DNA of 64,000 nucleotides from Vicia villosa (GCF_029867415.1 NW_026705150.1:434001-498000), one strand, 5' to 3'; shown: positions 42,038 through 53,031, counted from the stretch's first letter. Numbers and translations: made by a program. Notes: generated by a model from the letters alone, not told the origin.

Positions 42038-42821
42038 CTAGGCGGATTTGGCCACGAATCTGGATAGTGATGTGAGCATGCCGTTCAGGGATTGGATAGA
42101 TTTCTTCGAGTTTGGCGTGGGGAAATCTGAGAAGGCTCTGCATTTGTCTGGATTTGCTTCGATCCCTCTTTCAGTCAAGTAGAATCCGAGGAATTTGCCT
42201 GCTTGGACCCCAAAAGTGCATTTTTCAGGATTAAACCTCATCTTGTATTTCCGGACCTCCTCGAAGAATTTTTTGAGATGGGCGGCATGGTCGATTTCCT
42301 CTTGGGATTTAACGATCATATCGTCTATATATACTTCGAGCATATCGCTGATTTCTGCTCAAAATACTTTGTTCATCATTCGTTGGTATGTTGCTCCGAC
42401 GTTTTTTAGGCCGAAGGGCATTACGTTGTAGTAATAGTTGCCCGATTCGGTCATGAAAGCCGTACATTTCTTGTCCGTTTTAGACATGGGTATTTGGTTG
42501 TACCCAGAATATGCGTCCATAAATGATAGTAATTTAAAACCGGCGGAATTATCTACTAGTTTATCTATGTTCGGTAAAGGGTAAGCATCTTTTGGGCAAG
42601 CCCTATTAAGATCGGTGTAGTCAAACGTTGGAGAGCCAAGTAGTATACTTGGCTTCCAATATGAATTTAGCCTCTTGGAGGTCTCTAACAGCTAATTCGG
42701 CAGCAGCGGTTTTCTCTGGGGACTGCTTTCTTCTCCTCTGGGCGATGGCTTTGTAGGTGGGATCGATGGTCAGGTGATGATAATCTGCCTCTGAGTTGAG
42801 GCCGGACATCTTAGCTGCACT
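42038..42821 (-). pseudogene. D reverse transcriptase, with deletion and stops
   Basis: Minus strand. Starts with MSGLNSEADYHHLTIDP, continues KFILEAKYTTWLSNV, then a deletion near 42620 removes the expected VKK..GKWRMC segment and shifts frame. The remainder DLNRACPKDAYPLP, FMDAYSGYNQIPM and YYYNVMPFGLKNVGATYQRM is readable across 42400-42610. TGA at 42359-42361 (KVF*AEI) precedes LEVYIDDMIVKS with the YIDD box. TAG at 42038-42040 follows RFVAKSA. It is Tat-type RT. Confidence 0.85.
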
Positions 42822-43325
42822 TCAGGCAAATAGGTCGGCGTTCTCCCTGAGGAAGGCTTTAAGTTGCCTTCTGGCCAGTTCGGGCAGGTCTGTCCCAATC
42901 TTTACACCTTTGGTCGGGTCATCCCCGAGGGTTATTAACTCGAATTCTCCGTCTGGGATTGGTTGGAGAACGTCTTCTGAGTTCTTCGTATATTCTTTCC
43001 CTTCGGATTCTCTGCGGAAGCTGCAGTCTAGGTAGATGGTGTCGATGCGCGGCATCGATTTGTTGGGCTCGGAACCGATGTTGGTTGCTGCTTTGCCTTG
43101 AGTGGTTGCCTTTATTGAACTTAGGCCTTTGGCGGAGGCCTCGAAACATCTCCTGGCTGATTCGATGTCTCCGTGGAGCGTGGCAACTTGTCCCTTAGCC
43201 GTGTAATATTTAAGTTTGAGATGCATGGTTGAAGGGACGGCGATCAGCTCGGCCAGCGTCGGGCGTCCCAAGATGAATTGGTAGATGGAGGGGCAGTCGA
43301 TGACTAGGAACTGGACTTTGACGAC
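42822..43325 (-). pseudogene. D protease-RT linker region
   Basis: Minus strand, continuous with 57171 once C is removed. QFLVIDCPSIYQFILGRPTL is the C-terminal part of the retropepsin domain, then AVPSTMHLKLKYYTAKG and a long linker. TGA at 42822-42824 stands where LFAW is expected (Trp to stop). The sequence on the other side of 43326 is LTR, not D. Confidence 0.85.
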
Positions 43326-45183
43326 TGTCATACCCCAAAATTTGCCCATACTCTTTCTCCTATTCAAACTCAAACCAATACACAAAGCTCCAAGACACAC
43401 TCTCCTATACAAAGCTCTGAACTAGGGTTTGGTTCATTCAAAAGAAAATCACTGAATCAATGGCTCCAAGGCATCTCATATGGCTCAACATATCCCACTT
43501 TACCTCCATGACAAGTATCAAGGCCTATCTCAAAGTTTTGGTCATTCAAAAGCTCAGAAGGTCAACAGTCGACTGTTTAACCTAAAAAGTCAACTGTGGT
43601 CAAAGTAAAGTCAAAACTCCTGATTTTTCGCCAAGATCCTCATATTGAATTATCATTCACCATTTGATCAAGAATTGATCATGGTTCATCAAGGAAAGAT
43701 CAGAAAAGTCAAAGGTCAGAAGTTACTATTTTTGGCATGAACTAAAAAAGTCAACCAAACTTTGAAAATTCACCAAATATTCATACTTCATCAGAAAAAT
43801 TCCCACCAAATCTCATTTTAAAGGAAATTCATTCCTCTATCCAATGGTCCAAGAATCAGAGCTCATAGATCAATGGTTTAAGAGATATGGCTTCATACAT
43901 TATAGGTCCTTCTCAAAAGTCAACAAAAAGACACTTTTTTTAAAAGGACATAAAATGAGCATGGGAAATAATTTTGATATGAGACCAAAGACATTGGTTA
44001 GAGGACTCTCTAAGGTTTCTAAAAAGTCCTAGAACTTCCCCATATCTTAAAAATTGAGGGAGATATGCCTTGTCAATGTTGGTCGATTTTAAGAGGAAAA
44101 TGTGAAATAAAAAGGCCTCAAATTGAATTTTTTGCAAAGGAACCCAACTATTTTTGGCCCAATCTTGTTCCTTATGATATCCAAGACATCCAATCCAAGT
44201 CCCACGAATTTATGAGATTTATTCGATTTTATATGAATTTTTTTATTCATTAAAAGTGATATAATTCATATAAATCTTGTAAAATACCAAATATTATGAT
44301 TAGGATGTCTTTTAAATCAATTTCAATCATCAAAATATATTTGATCCATAAATCATGCGCATGAAATTGAAGGGAAAAAGAGCAATATTGACCAAGATTG
44401 GAATAAAAGATATTGATCCAAAAATTCAATCTCAAATCATGCCAATTATGAAGATTTGGTCTACTTTTGCTAACCTAAAAATCTCACATACATATAAGGG
44501 ACGAAATCAGAAGTTGGGGGGAGTTTTTTTTTCATAAGGATTGCCACCCAAAAATACTCGTGCAACACTCAAAAAAGTCAAGGAAGTTTTGAGTTCGGTT
44601 TGGGCATTGGAGGCAATTCAGAGGTTTCTAAGGACTTAGAAGCAATCACTGAAGGTTGAGGAAGCGATCCCAGTCATCTCCAAGGTTGCAGCGCTCGAAA
44701 TCACCTCCAAGAACCCACGGTTTTGCACTCTCTTTTCAAAGTTTCGATTTCAACAATTCACGAATCATAAACGAATTATGGTTATATATTTGTGTTTAGA
44801 TTAATGTTTACATACTTTCTGCATATTTAATTGCGTTTTGGTTGTTGTTTGAGGATTCCTCCATAGCTAGGTTTTTAGAGCTTCAAATTGGGTGTTCTTG
44901 ATACAAGCAAAATTGCTTGAAACTAAAGCCCCAATCGTGTTCAGAAAGTGATTTCGCATCGATCTATGGTGTTTTTCGACATTTATTATGTTTGTATTCC
45001 GAGTTAGGATTTTGCAGGATCATAGCTATGAAGAGGATGGTAGCAAATTCGCAGGGAAATCGTAGGAGCATAAAGCTGTCAAACGGAGAAGAAGACCTGG
45101 TTATCGCGCGCGTTTTGGTTTGAAAATTGAAAGTGTCTTTATTTTTGTATATTTTGCTTTGCAGTCAGTTAGTAAACAACGCA

Positions 45184-45265
45184 GCGAGAATGGCTTAGTG
45201 GCAAGCGGTGCATCCATAAAGCTTTCGTACGCGAGGGGGGGAGTTCGATCCTTGCCCCTTGCAAT
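45184..45265 (+). other. tRNA-like module in C left LTR (A-box and B-box)
   Basis: tggcttagtgg (45191-45201) resembles an A box and gagttcgatcc (45241-45251) a B box, 40 bp apart, followed by ttgcccc, which could pair with the preceding G-run as a T-stem. Repeated at about 55125-55206 in the right LTR. No complete tRNA cloverleaf is evident. Confidence 0.55.
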
Positions 45266-46488
45266 TGTTGGGAATTCTTTTTATTTGCTTATGTCCAATT
45301 GCAGGTTCAGTGCATCAAGATCACGCAAGACCACCATGCGCCATCACACATTGGCCGCTGGATGTTTGCTAGAGCCAGATCAAACGCTCCTGGAATGCTC
45401 CATATGATGGACTCCCAAGGGACCATCACACCCAATCATGAGTTAAGCTTTGCATTTAGTTTTTTTATATATTTCTTGTTTATCTTTTTTTATTATTTTC
45501 GTTTTGTTTTTTTTTTAATTTATTTGATAAATTTTCTTTTAAATATTATTTAAAATAAACTTCTTTTAAAATTTTCTTTTTTTATCAAATTACTTATTTT
45601 GAAAATACTTTTTCTATAATAATTAATTTGATTTCTTTATTTTGATTAAATGATTCAATTAATTGTTTAAGTATTTAATTAGGTTAATATTTTTATTAAT
45701 TGTTTAAAATACACAATAGGGTTAGGATATTTAATCAAAATTTTCTTTCGGCCGATTAAATTAATTTGGTTTTATTCATTTTATTAACCATGGTTAACTT
45801 GTGCCCTAAATCAGGGTTTGTGAGGTTTATTATTCGATCATTCATACACTGAAAATATTTCTTTTCCATGCCTTTTTCAGGGTCGACTTTTCAAGTGCCT
45901 TCCGAATACGCGCCTTCAAAACCCAAAGCTAAGTACTTAATTTATTTCAAAGTCTATTTCGTTTCTTTTTTTAGGGTTTACCCTTAACCTTTCTTGAACT
46001 GTGCATACATTCACCTATTATCTGCCTTTGCCATTTTTTTCAGGGTTACCCCCGAGGCTTTCCGCCAACCATATCAGATCAAATTCGAAGCTAAGTGTCT
46101 TTAATTATTATTTTATTTAGTAATTTCATTATTTTTATTTTTATGGTTAATAAAGTTCGCCTTCGAACCGATAGTGCACTCACTCTCTGTTTTCTGTCTC
46201 TTCTTTTTTCCTTTTCAGGGTTTGTCAAATGCCAAAACTACGTTGTTGGTAACCCTAAACCCTATTTTATTTTATGGCTTTTATTATTACTTATGTCAAA
46301 CCCTATTAAGGGATCCGCTGGTTACAATTTCCCTCCCCATATCTGTTTTGATTATATTATTTAAATGCGTGGTTAGTAAAATAGGGAGTGACAACTATTA
46401 AATTGAATTAGCCTCATTAATTTACAAGATAATATAATTGAATATAATCACGTGATTGGTGCACACACACGCTTTTGGGTAACCTCTC

Positions 46489-46711
46489 TGTTGCCTTGTT
46501 GCCTGTTGCCTGTTGCCTGGTTGCCTTGTATTTTGTGCAGAATAGCCAGTCCCTCGAATACGAGGATACCTCAGCCATGTTGCCTCGATAAAAGGTCATG
46601 AGACCCTAAAATGATGCTGCCTTCGATACACTAACATGACCTCGACCCTCGGAAGTTGCCCACGAATAAGGCTGAGGTATCTTCTGGTTGCCTACGAAAA
46701 AGGCTATTCTG
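46489..46711 (+). repeat. GTTGCCT short repeats and nested stem-loop in C LTR
   Basis: Five gttgcct-like words (46489-46527) precede a nested inverted repeat. The outer arms are cagaatagcc (46538-46547) and ggctattctg (46702-46711). The inner arms are gatacctcagcc (46565-46576) and ggctgaggtatc (46670-46681). Same in the right LTR from about 56429. Confidence 0.75.
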
Positions 46712-47229
46712 ATCATTCCCTTTAGACTACCTGCCTCTCTATGGCATGGGTCAGTCTTTGGGCGAATGATATCTCGACGACCCTTCTACCTCCAAACGAA
46801 AGGCTTCCTGCCCTCTTATGGCAAGGATTGACCCTTTCATTCTGAAAGGCTAAAAAGAGACCTATCATCTGAGTTTAAGGTAATTGCCCCTAATTGCCTT
46901 GCCATGCTCTATTTTCTATATTCTTTCTCAAAATTCTTCAAAAACTGGCTACGCTCATTTACGAGCTAAAGTCCATTTTTCCTTTTTCATCTACATTTTC
47001 TGAAAACGAGCAAGCAAAGCAATTAAGAGCCCATGGAAAACCATGGATGCAAAGGGTGCCTTACACCTTCCCTTTGCATAAATTACCTCCCGAACTTAGA
47101 TTTCTTTAAAAGGTTTTTTTCTGTTTCTTTTTGCCTTTCTGATTTAGTTTGGATAAAATAAAAGTCGGTGGCGACTCTTGCTTACCGCGACATTTCAATT
47201 ATAAAAGTCAGTTCACCGTATTACAGAAC

Positions 47230-47247
47230 TGGCGACTCTGTTGGGGA
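47230..47247 (+). promoter_or_regulatory. Primer-binding site of element C
   Basis: TGGCGACTCTGTTGGGGA starts 4 bases after the LTR; Ogre/Tat-type (tRNA-Arg class). Confidence 0.8.
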
Positions 47248-47963
47248 TGCTTTCGATTAAAAGAGGGGTTACCTTAAAAGTTTAGGATTCATTTAAATGT
47301 TTTCTATTGTTTGCTTTGTTTGATTTAATTTTGCAGGGCTGTTTTGGGTATTCTATTGTGTGAAAGATCCTAACCCGGATCTGAGTACCTTAGGTATATG
47401 GCATGAGATCAAGGAGACTGCACAGCGTATACTGATGTGGTTGATCTGATGGCCATCGTTAGTGTGGCACATTGGTTTGTCCTGGTGTTCCTTGGGATCC
47501 GACCTGAGGAAATGCTTGGCTGCCGCGTGGTGTCATTAAGCACTAATTCGCCCTTAGAACCTTAGTCGAACTTGACTTTGGCCTTTTAGAAAGTAGCGAG
47601 ATGGCTGGCTTTGGTTCCGACTGAAGTTGGTTGATACTCGAAGCTACACTCATATGGACTGGACTTTCAGGACCTTTTCGGTTGGCGATTCGATTGCCGA
47701 ACTGAGATAAGCGCCTTCGAGAAAGGTCAATGATATGAGCTCCCTAGAACCCGATCTTTATATAGGACAGGTTTGAACCGACTAAACTTCAGGGGGAGGG
47801 TACGCACCTCTGGACTACATGCAAGCCTAACCTTAAGGCAAAATTGTGTGACTTGTTTGTGTTTGTTATCTACTTGGCATTCATGACATCATAAACATCA
47901 TGAGCATCATATGACTAACCATTCGAGGACCAAGGAATTCATCTTTGTTCTGTTTTGTAGGTT
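47248..47963 (+). other. Leader of element C, no gene
   Basis: About 0.7 kb between PBS and ORF1. taacccggatctgagtacc (47370) parallels A's leader. tctgttttgtag just before ATG 47964 looks like a splice acceptor, but no partner donor is assigned. Confidence 0.5.
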
Positions 47964-49301
47964 ATGGAGACTAGAAACACCATTCGAGTTAACTTTGTGA
48001 AGATACCTTCCGAACTGAAAGAGTTGGTATTAGAGATTCCTAGAGGTTCCCAATTCTCTGAAAGACATGGTCTCTTGCCTAGCTTGGTTACTTCAGGTTT
48101 TGACGAAGAAATGATGAGTGTACTATTTCAATTCTTCGATCCCGAGCATCATTGCTTTACTTTCCCAGATTATCAGTTGGTGCCTACCATGGAGGAGTTT
48201 GCTGACATACTTGGACTCACTATCCGAGATCAGATTCCGTTCACTGGTTTGGAAGAAACTCCAAAATTGGAAGTCATCGCTCCTGCTCTACATCTTAAAA
48301 AGTCTGATATTGAGGGCCATTGGGAAACCAGAAGTGGAGTCAAGGGATTCCTCGCTAAGTTCTTACTTGGGAAAGCTCGCATGTTTCTGAAGTCCATGAG
48401 TTATCAAGCCTTCGAAGACATATTAGCATTACTCATCTATGGTTTGGTGTTGTTCCCTAATCCTGATCAGTTCATTGATGTGCACGCCATAAAGATATTT
48501 CTGACACGCAATCCAGTTCCTACCTTGCTTGGAGATATCCTACACTCTCTTCACACTCGTACTATGAAGAAGCGAGGGACTCTTATGTGTTGCATACCTT
48601 TGTTATCTAAGTGGTTTATTTCGCACTTGCCTCGCTCAGTAATGAGGAACGACCAAAGGTTGAAATGGCACAAGAGAATAATGTCACTTTCACATTCTGA
48701 TATCCGTTGGCTGTCTTTATCCAAGGAAAGTTTCACCATGATCGACCGTTGTGGACAATATCCTAATGTGCCTTTACTTGGCATACGAGGGGGTATCACT
48801 TATAATCCTTGCTTGGCTTTACGACAATTTGGTTACGCTCGAAGAGATGGTCCTCACCATATGCTTATACAAGGGATTGTGTTTGATTATGAAGATGATA
48901 CTCAGAATCACCGCCAGAAGTTCATACGAGCTTGGGATATGGTAAATAGAGTTGATAACAAAAGCTTGGGACAAAGAAACTCCATTCCTTTGGGGCCTTA
49001 CCTTAGATGGGTACGCACTCGTGCTCAACGTCTCATCATGCCTTATCCGTATGTCTTACCTGTGATAGTGGAGCCTGATTGCGAGGAAAGAGTTCCTCAA
49101 GTTATTACTCATCCAGACATGCCAACTGACATCGAAGAATTAAAGAGATCCTGGATTCAACTAAAGGAAGAAAGAGACACTTTCGAAGCTCAGTTTCGTG
49201 ACAAAGAAAAGAAAGTGTTAGAACTCACCAGATTACTTCAAGCAGAGCAAGGCATCAACAACTTCATTGGTTCAAAAAGGAAGCGTCCATGGGAGACTTG
49301 A
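47964..49301 (+). CDS. Element C ORF1 (Ogre ORF1, DUF7745-like)
   Basis: 445 codons, intact, ATG in gttATGgag. The conserved parts are FFDPEHHCFTFPDYQLVPTM (about residue 52), EEFADILGLTIRDQIPF, LALLIYGLVLFPNPDQFID, IKIFLTRNPVPTLLGDI, CCIPLLSKWFISHLPRS, LSHSDIRWLSL and VPLLGIRGGITYNPCLALRQ. The C-terminus is coiled coil (IEELKRSWIQLKEERDTFE) and ends in a basic patch GSKRKRPWET. This is the protein encoded before gag in Ogre elements and known from many legume genomes as DUF7745 (named from memory). Its role is unknown. That it is open in an element lacking pol is notable. Confidence 0.88.
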   Translation: METRNTIRVNFVKIPSELKELVLEIPRGSQFSERHGLLPSLVTSGFDEEMMSVLFQFFDPEHHCFTFPDYQLVPTMEEFADILGLTIRDQIPFTGLEETPKLEVIAPALHLKKSDIEGHWETRSGVKGFLAKFLLGKARMFLKSMSYQAFEDILALLIYGLVLFPNPDQFIDVHAIKIFLTRNPVPTLLGDILHSLHTRTMKKRGTLMCCIPLLSKWFISHLPRSVMRNDQRLKWHKRIMSLSHSDIRWLSLSKESFTMIDRCGQYPNVPLLGIRGGITYNPCLALRQFGYARRDGPHHMLIQGIVFDYEDDTQNHRQKFIRAWDMVNRVDNKSLGQRNSIPLGPYLRWVRTRAQRLIMPYPYVLPVIVEPDCEERVPQVITHPDMPTDIEELKRSWIQLKEERDTFEAQFRDKEKKVLELTRLLQAEQGINNFIGSKRKRPWET

Positions 49302-49560
49302 AGACTTTATCTTTTCTAAGTTTTATTTTATTTTCTAGTTTTATACTTTCCTTATTGTAAAAGACAACAATAAAACAATTTACAATTCCTCTTTCTTAAT
49401 TATTATTAATAAAGTTTCTTCTTGTTTTGTTTTAAACAAATTTGAATTCTAAGGTCCTCGAAACATTACATATGCATAATCATATCATTCATAAACATCG
49501 CATCACAGGTTTCATAAAAGCAAATGCCTCATCTTTCCGCTGTTTATTTCAGTAAGAAAG

Positions 49561-50391
49561 ATGGATCTCGAACAATCTGTCAAAAATCTTCAGGCTCAGA
49601 ATAACCAGTTCTAAAAAGTAATCTTTCACTTGGCCAAGGGGCAAGAAGAATTGAAGGCACTTCTGATCGAGAAGGAGAAGAATCAATATAAGCATCAAGG
49701 TGGTCAAGATAATCAGAGATCCAAGCCTAAGCGGTCATTTACTCCATTACATATGCCGCTGTCTCAAGCTCTGCAACAACTGCTCAATCAGAACTTGATA
49801 ACTCTATTGCCTCCATATTCACTTCCTATTAATCCCGCTCCTGGGTACAAGTACCATGCAAGATGTGCTTATCATTCAAACAGTCCTGGTCATGATACAG
49901 AGGATTGTGGACCGTTGAAGCACATGATCCAAGACCTCATTGATTGCAATATCATTGACTTCAATTCACCTGAGAAACCTCATATGGCCAATACTGGGTA
50001 CAATCAGAAAGGTCGCAATGAACCCAACCAATCTGTGGGGACAATTCTAATCTCTACACCAGTTCAACAACAAAGACACGAGTCAGATATACCTAAGCGC
50101 CAATTCGCAAAGATCAATATGACTCTGGCCGAAGCGTTGCAACAATTGCTGAAGAAAGGGCTAATCACTTTGAAGGATCCTCCGAGGAACCCTAGTACTT
50201 CTTCTTCTCGTTATAATCCTAATGCAAGGTGTGCATATCACTCTAATAGTCCTGGACATGACACCGACAATTGCTGGACATTGAGGAACAAGATTCAAGA
50301 TATGATCGATGCTGGTGAAACTGAATTCCCTCACCCCAAGACTCCTGTAGTGATCACTGCTCCCATGCACAATCACGACAAGACTGATTAA
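49561..50391 (+). pseudogene. Element C gag remnant: N-terminal coil fused to two zinc knuckles, capsid missing
   Basis: ATG 49561 gives MDLEQSVKNLQAQNNQF, the usual start of Ogre gag, then TAA at codon 18, then the same frame runs on to 50391 (253 codons from 49630). The N-terminal coil passes directly to a basic segment and PLSQALQQLLNQNLI, with no capsid core. Two related modules follow, each with an ALQQLL..LI helix and a knuckle: CAYHSNSPGHDTEDC (about 49865) and CAYHSNSPGHDTDNC (about 50231), both CX2HX5HX4C. The two lie about 366 bp apart. Apart from the single stop (CAA to TAA likely) the frame is clean over 277 codons. Confidence 0.8.
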
Positions 50392-52564
50392 TGTCAGAGT
50401 GGATGAACTTTAGATCATTAGATTTACTTTCATTTGCAATTTCTATTCTGTTTGTTTAAACATTCGAATTATGATAGACATTATCTGTTTTAATAATCAT
50501 CATCAGTGCATTGCATATATTTGTCTTGAATAAATTATTTCGTTATCACGCATTTTAAATTATGTCTTTATTCTGCATATGTTTTTGTGATACTCAACTC
50601 CTGCTAAAGTTGTATACCTTTTGAGGGAGGATGACGAAAACGATACCGCAACCTCATACAATATGCTTTTGAGTGGACTATGCTGACGATGTACAGGCAT
50701 TGTTTCAATTCCTAAACAGTGGAGATATAAGGATGTTAATCCCTCGTCAACCCTTTTGAGCCTAAGAAGTAGAAGTTTCTTTCTTGTACTAATTAAAACC
50801 CTTGATCATACCCTGGGGCAGGGTAGTTCTCAGTTAATATGGCTGTGCATTCTATTTTAAGAGAATCATTCAGTACACCTTTCAACAAAGGTTTCAATCA
50901 CAAGCGTTCGTCCACACACATCAAAGAAGTGTCGGAGATGTCAATCAAAAGACAATGACGGTTCATCAATCATCAAACAAGGCAGTCATTATCTTTCAAA
51001 AAGAGAAAAATGGAAAAAACATATATACAAAGAAAAGCCTGCTAAGTCAAAAATAAAAAAAAGACTTAGGCAAAAATCAAGGCATCCCGCTGACTGTAAG
51101 CTCAAAAGAGACAGTTCAGGCAAAAGTTAGGGATATCAAAAAGATGAAAAAGGACGTCAATAAATTCTTGAACAACTCAAAGTTGTGACTACCAAAAGGA
51201 AGAAGTGACTGACATCCCAAAAGTTCTCTTTGCTTGTGAACCATCATCATTATCAAAGGTGCAAATCCAAAAGTCTCTTGGAACCTGAATGCATAAGTTG
51301 AATTAACTGAGCTTAGGACTGAAGGTCATCACGAAGAGGGGTGGGTACAATCAAATTTTGAGCCTTTATCTTTTGTTTCTTAAACCGTGAACCAAGCCAC
51401 GTTACAACCCTTGAAAGTCCTAATTGAAGCATGGTTAGTTCGAAAGCATACTGTCATAACAAAGGTATCCCGACTCCTTAAGGTTTACCTAAAATGCTGA
51501 GTTGATATTTCTCTTTTACAAACATCACATTGTTACAAATAGCATGTTTTACAAATATCACGTTTCTACATCTTCGGTTTTAATGTTTTTTCAAAAACTC
51601 GAGACAAACGTATGCATTGCATCTCACGAATACATTATTAAACATATCCTGCTACATAATTTCAAATGTTAGCATCAGAAAGAACTTGCACAGAGTACAA
51701 CTAATGACTGAAAGTTATCCCGACAAAATAAAATTACTCCAAGAAGCCATGTCTCTTACGTATACAAGGGGCATGACGCGTTTGGCCCAATCAATCTGAG
51801 GCAATCAAGTCGAGATTCCGAGACTCTCTCATGGATGGTCGAACAATCAGGGGCATGCATCCGAGCATATCTAAAGCTACTCCCCAATCAACGCGAGACA
51901 TTGCCATGAGCCTATGATTACTGGGGGCATATTGCCCATAGTGTACATCTCACAAAGACCTCGTGAGGCGAATCTTTCCAAAGTTCCTGTTAATTGGGGC
52001 AAATCTATGCAAGTCCAGTTCAACATTTCGATCAATACTCAGTAGCGTGTCCTGAATCGAGTAGTAAATAACTATGATACTGGGGGCAACTTTCAAGACA
52101 TCCACATCTCCCCACAGAGCCAGAAGATCATATCCCCACAGAGCAATCCTCCAGAAGATGTCTTCCAACACTCTTATCCCAACAAAGACATGGATCCCCA
52201 ACATAGTTCACATCTCTATTTTCTCTTTATCCCCAATCAGGGAACATCAAGTTACTGATCATCCCCAAGCAGAAATTATAAATCCCCAGCTGAGCATCTT
52301 CAAGACGAAATCAGACATCAAAATCACGAAGACATGGAGATTTATTTTTTTCGACTAAAACAACATGGATCATAATCACATACCATATGACACAAACATA
52401 TTCATGCATTGCATACATAACTTCATAATAAATTCATGCATGACATACAAAATTTCTCATTTATTTTGAGAGACTCATTACATAAACACATTGCATGCAT
52501 CATGACATGGCATAAAGAAAACTAACCTCTACTTTTCAGGATACCACTATCTCCATTTACAAGA
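50392..52564 (+). other. Element C 3' untranslated region shared with A, no gene
   Basis: 50620-51460 is related to 33690-34540 in A. 51780-52360 has repeated ccccaat/ccccaca words and tgggggca phrases but no coding potential. A run of short ORFs is not conserved. Confidence 0.7.
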
Positions 52565-53031
52565 GTTAAGACGACACCTTTGACGGTTCCTTAACAATCT
52601 ATTATTAAGTCGACACCTTTGACGGTTCCTTAATATATCAAGAGTTAAGTCGACACCTTTGACGGTTCCTTAACAACACACTTCAGATATAAGTCGATAC
52701 CTTTGACGGTTCCTTATACAATCTATCTACATATCTGAGTCGATACCTTTGACGGTGCCTCAATGATATGCTTCAGAGTTAAGTCGATACCTTTGACGGT
52801 TCCTTAACAACCCACATCAAGAGTTAAGTCGACACCTTTGACGGTTCCTTAACAACACATTTCAGATATAAGTCGACACCTTTGACGGTTCCTTATACAA
52901 TCTGTCTGCATATCTGAGTCGATACCTTTGACGGTGCCTCAACAATATGCTTCAAATTTAAGTCGATACCTTTGACGGTTCCTTAAATAACCCAACACAG
53001 ATTTGAGTCGATACCTTTGACGGTTCCTCAA
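52565..53031 (+). repeat. Hairpin array in element C 3' UTR: 11 units with covarying stems
   Basis: Core acctttgacggt occurs 11 times at 52576, 52615, 52655, 52699, 52745, 52789, 52834, 52878, 52924, 52968 and 53013 (spacing 39-46). Arms around each core are complementary but vary: gttaag/cttaac (units 1, 3, 6, 7), tattaag/cttaata (2), tataag/cttata (4, 8), tgag/ctca (5, 9), atttaag/cttaaat (10), ttgag/ctcaa (11). Units 3-6 are repeated as 7-10, a 179-bp higher-order repeat. The core has acc...ggt that can extend the stem. Confidence 0.93.

Larger units (their letters stand above)
43326..47225 (+). repeat. Element C left LTR
   Basis: TGTCATACCCCAAAATTTGC to CCGTATTACA, 3900 bp. A TATA-like catataaggg is at 44491-44500; the solo LTR has a TATA-like site at a similar depth. 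ORFs here recur in the right LTR and are not genes. A PBS-like TGGCGACTCT lies in U5 at 47169-47178. Confidence 0.97.

Noticed and set aside
45184..45265. A genuine tRNA gene
   Set aside because: A-box and B-box motifs are present but no proper acceptor or anticodon stem could be drawn, and it is part of an LTR present twice. Reported only as a tRNA-like module.
52565..53031. Regular repeat-spacer array resembling a CRISPR
   Set aside because: Repeats are short hairpins of about 30 bp with 10-16 bp spacers that are themselves repeated (179-bp higher-order unit), within a plant retrotransposon 3' UTR. There are no cas genes and this is a eukaryotic sequence.
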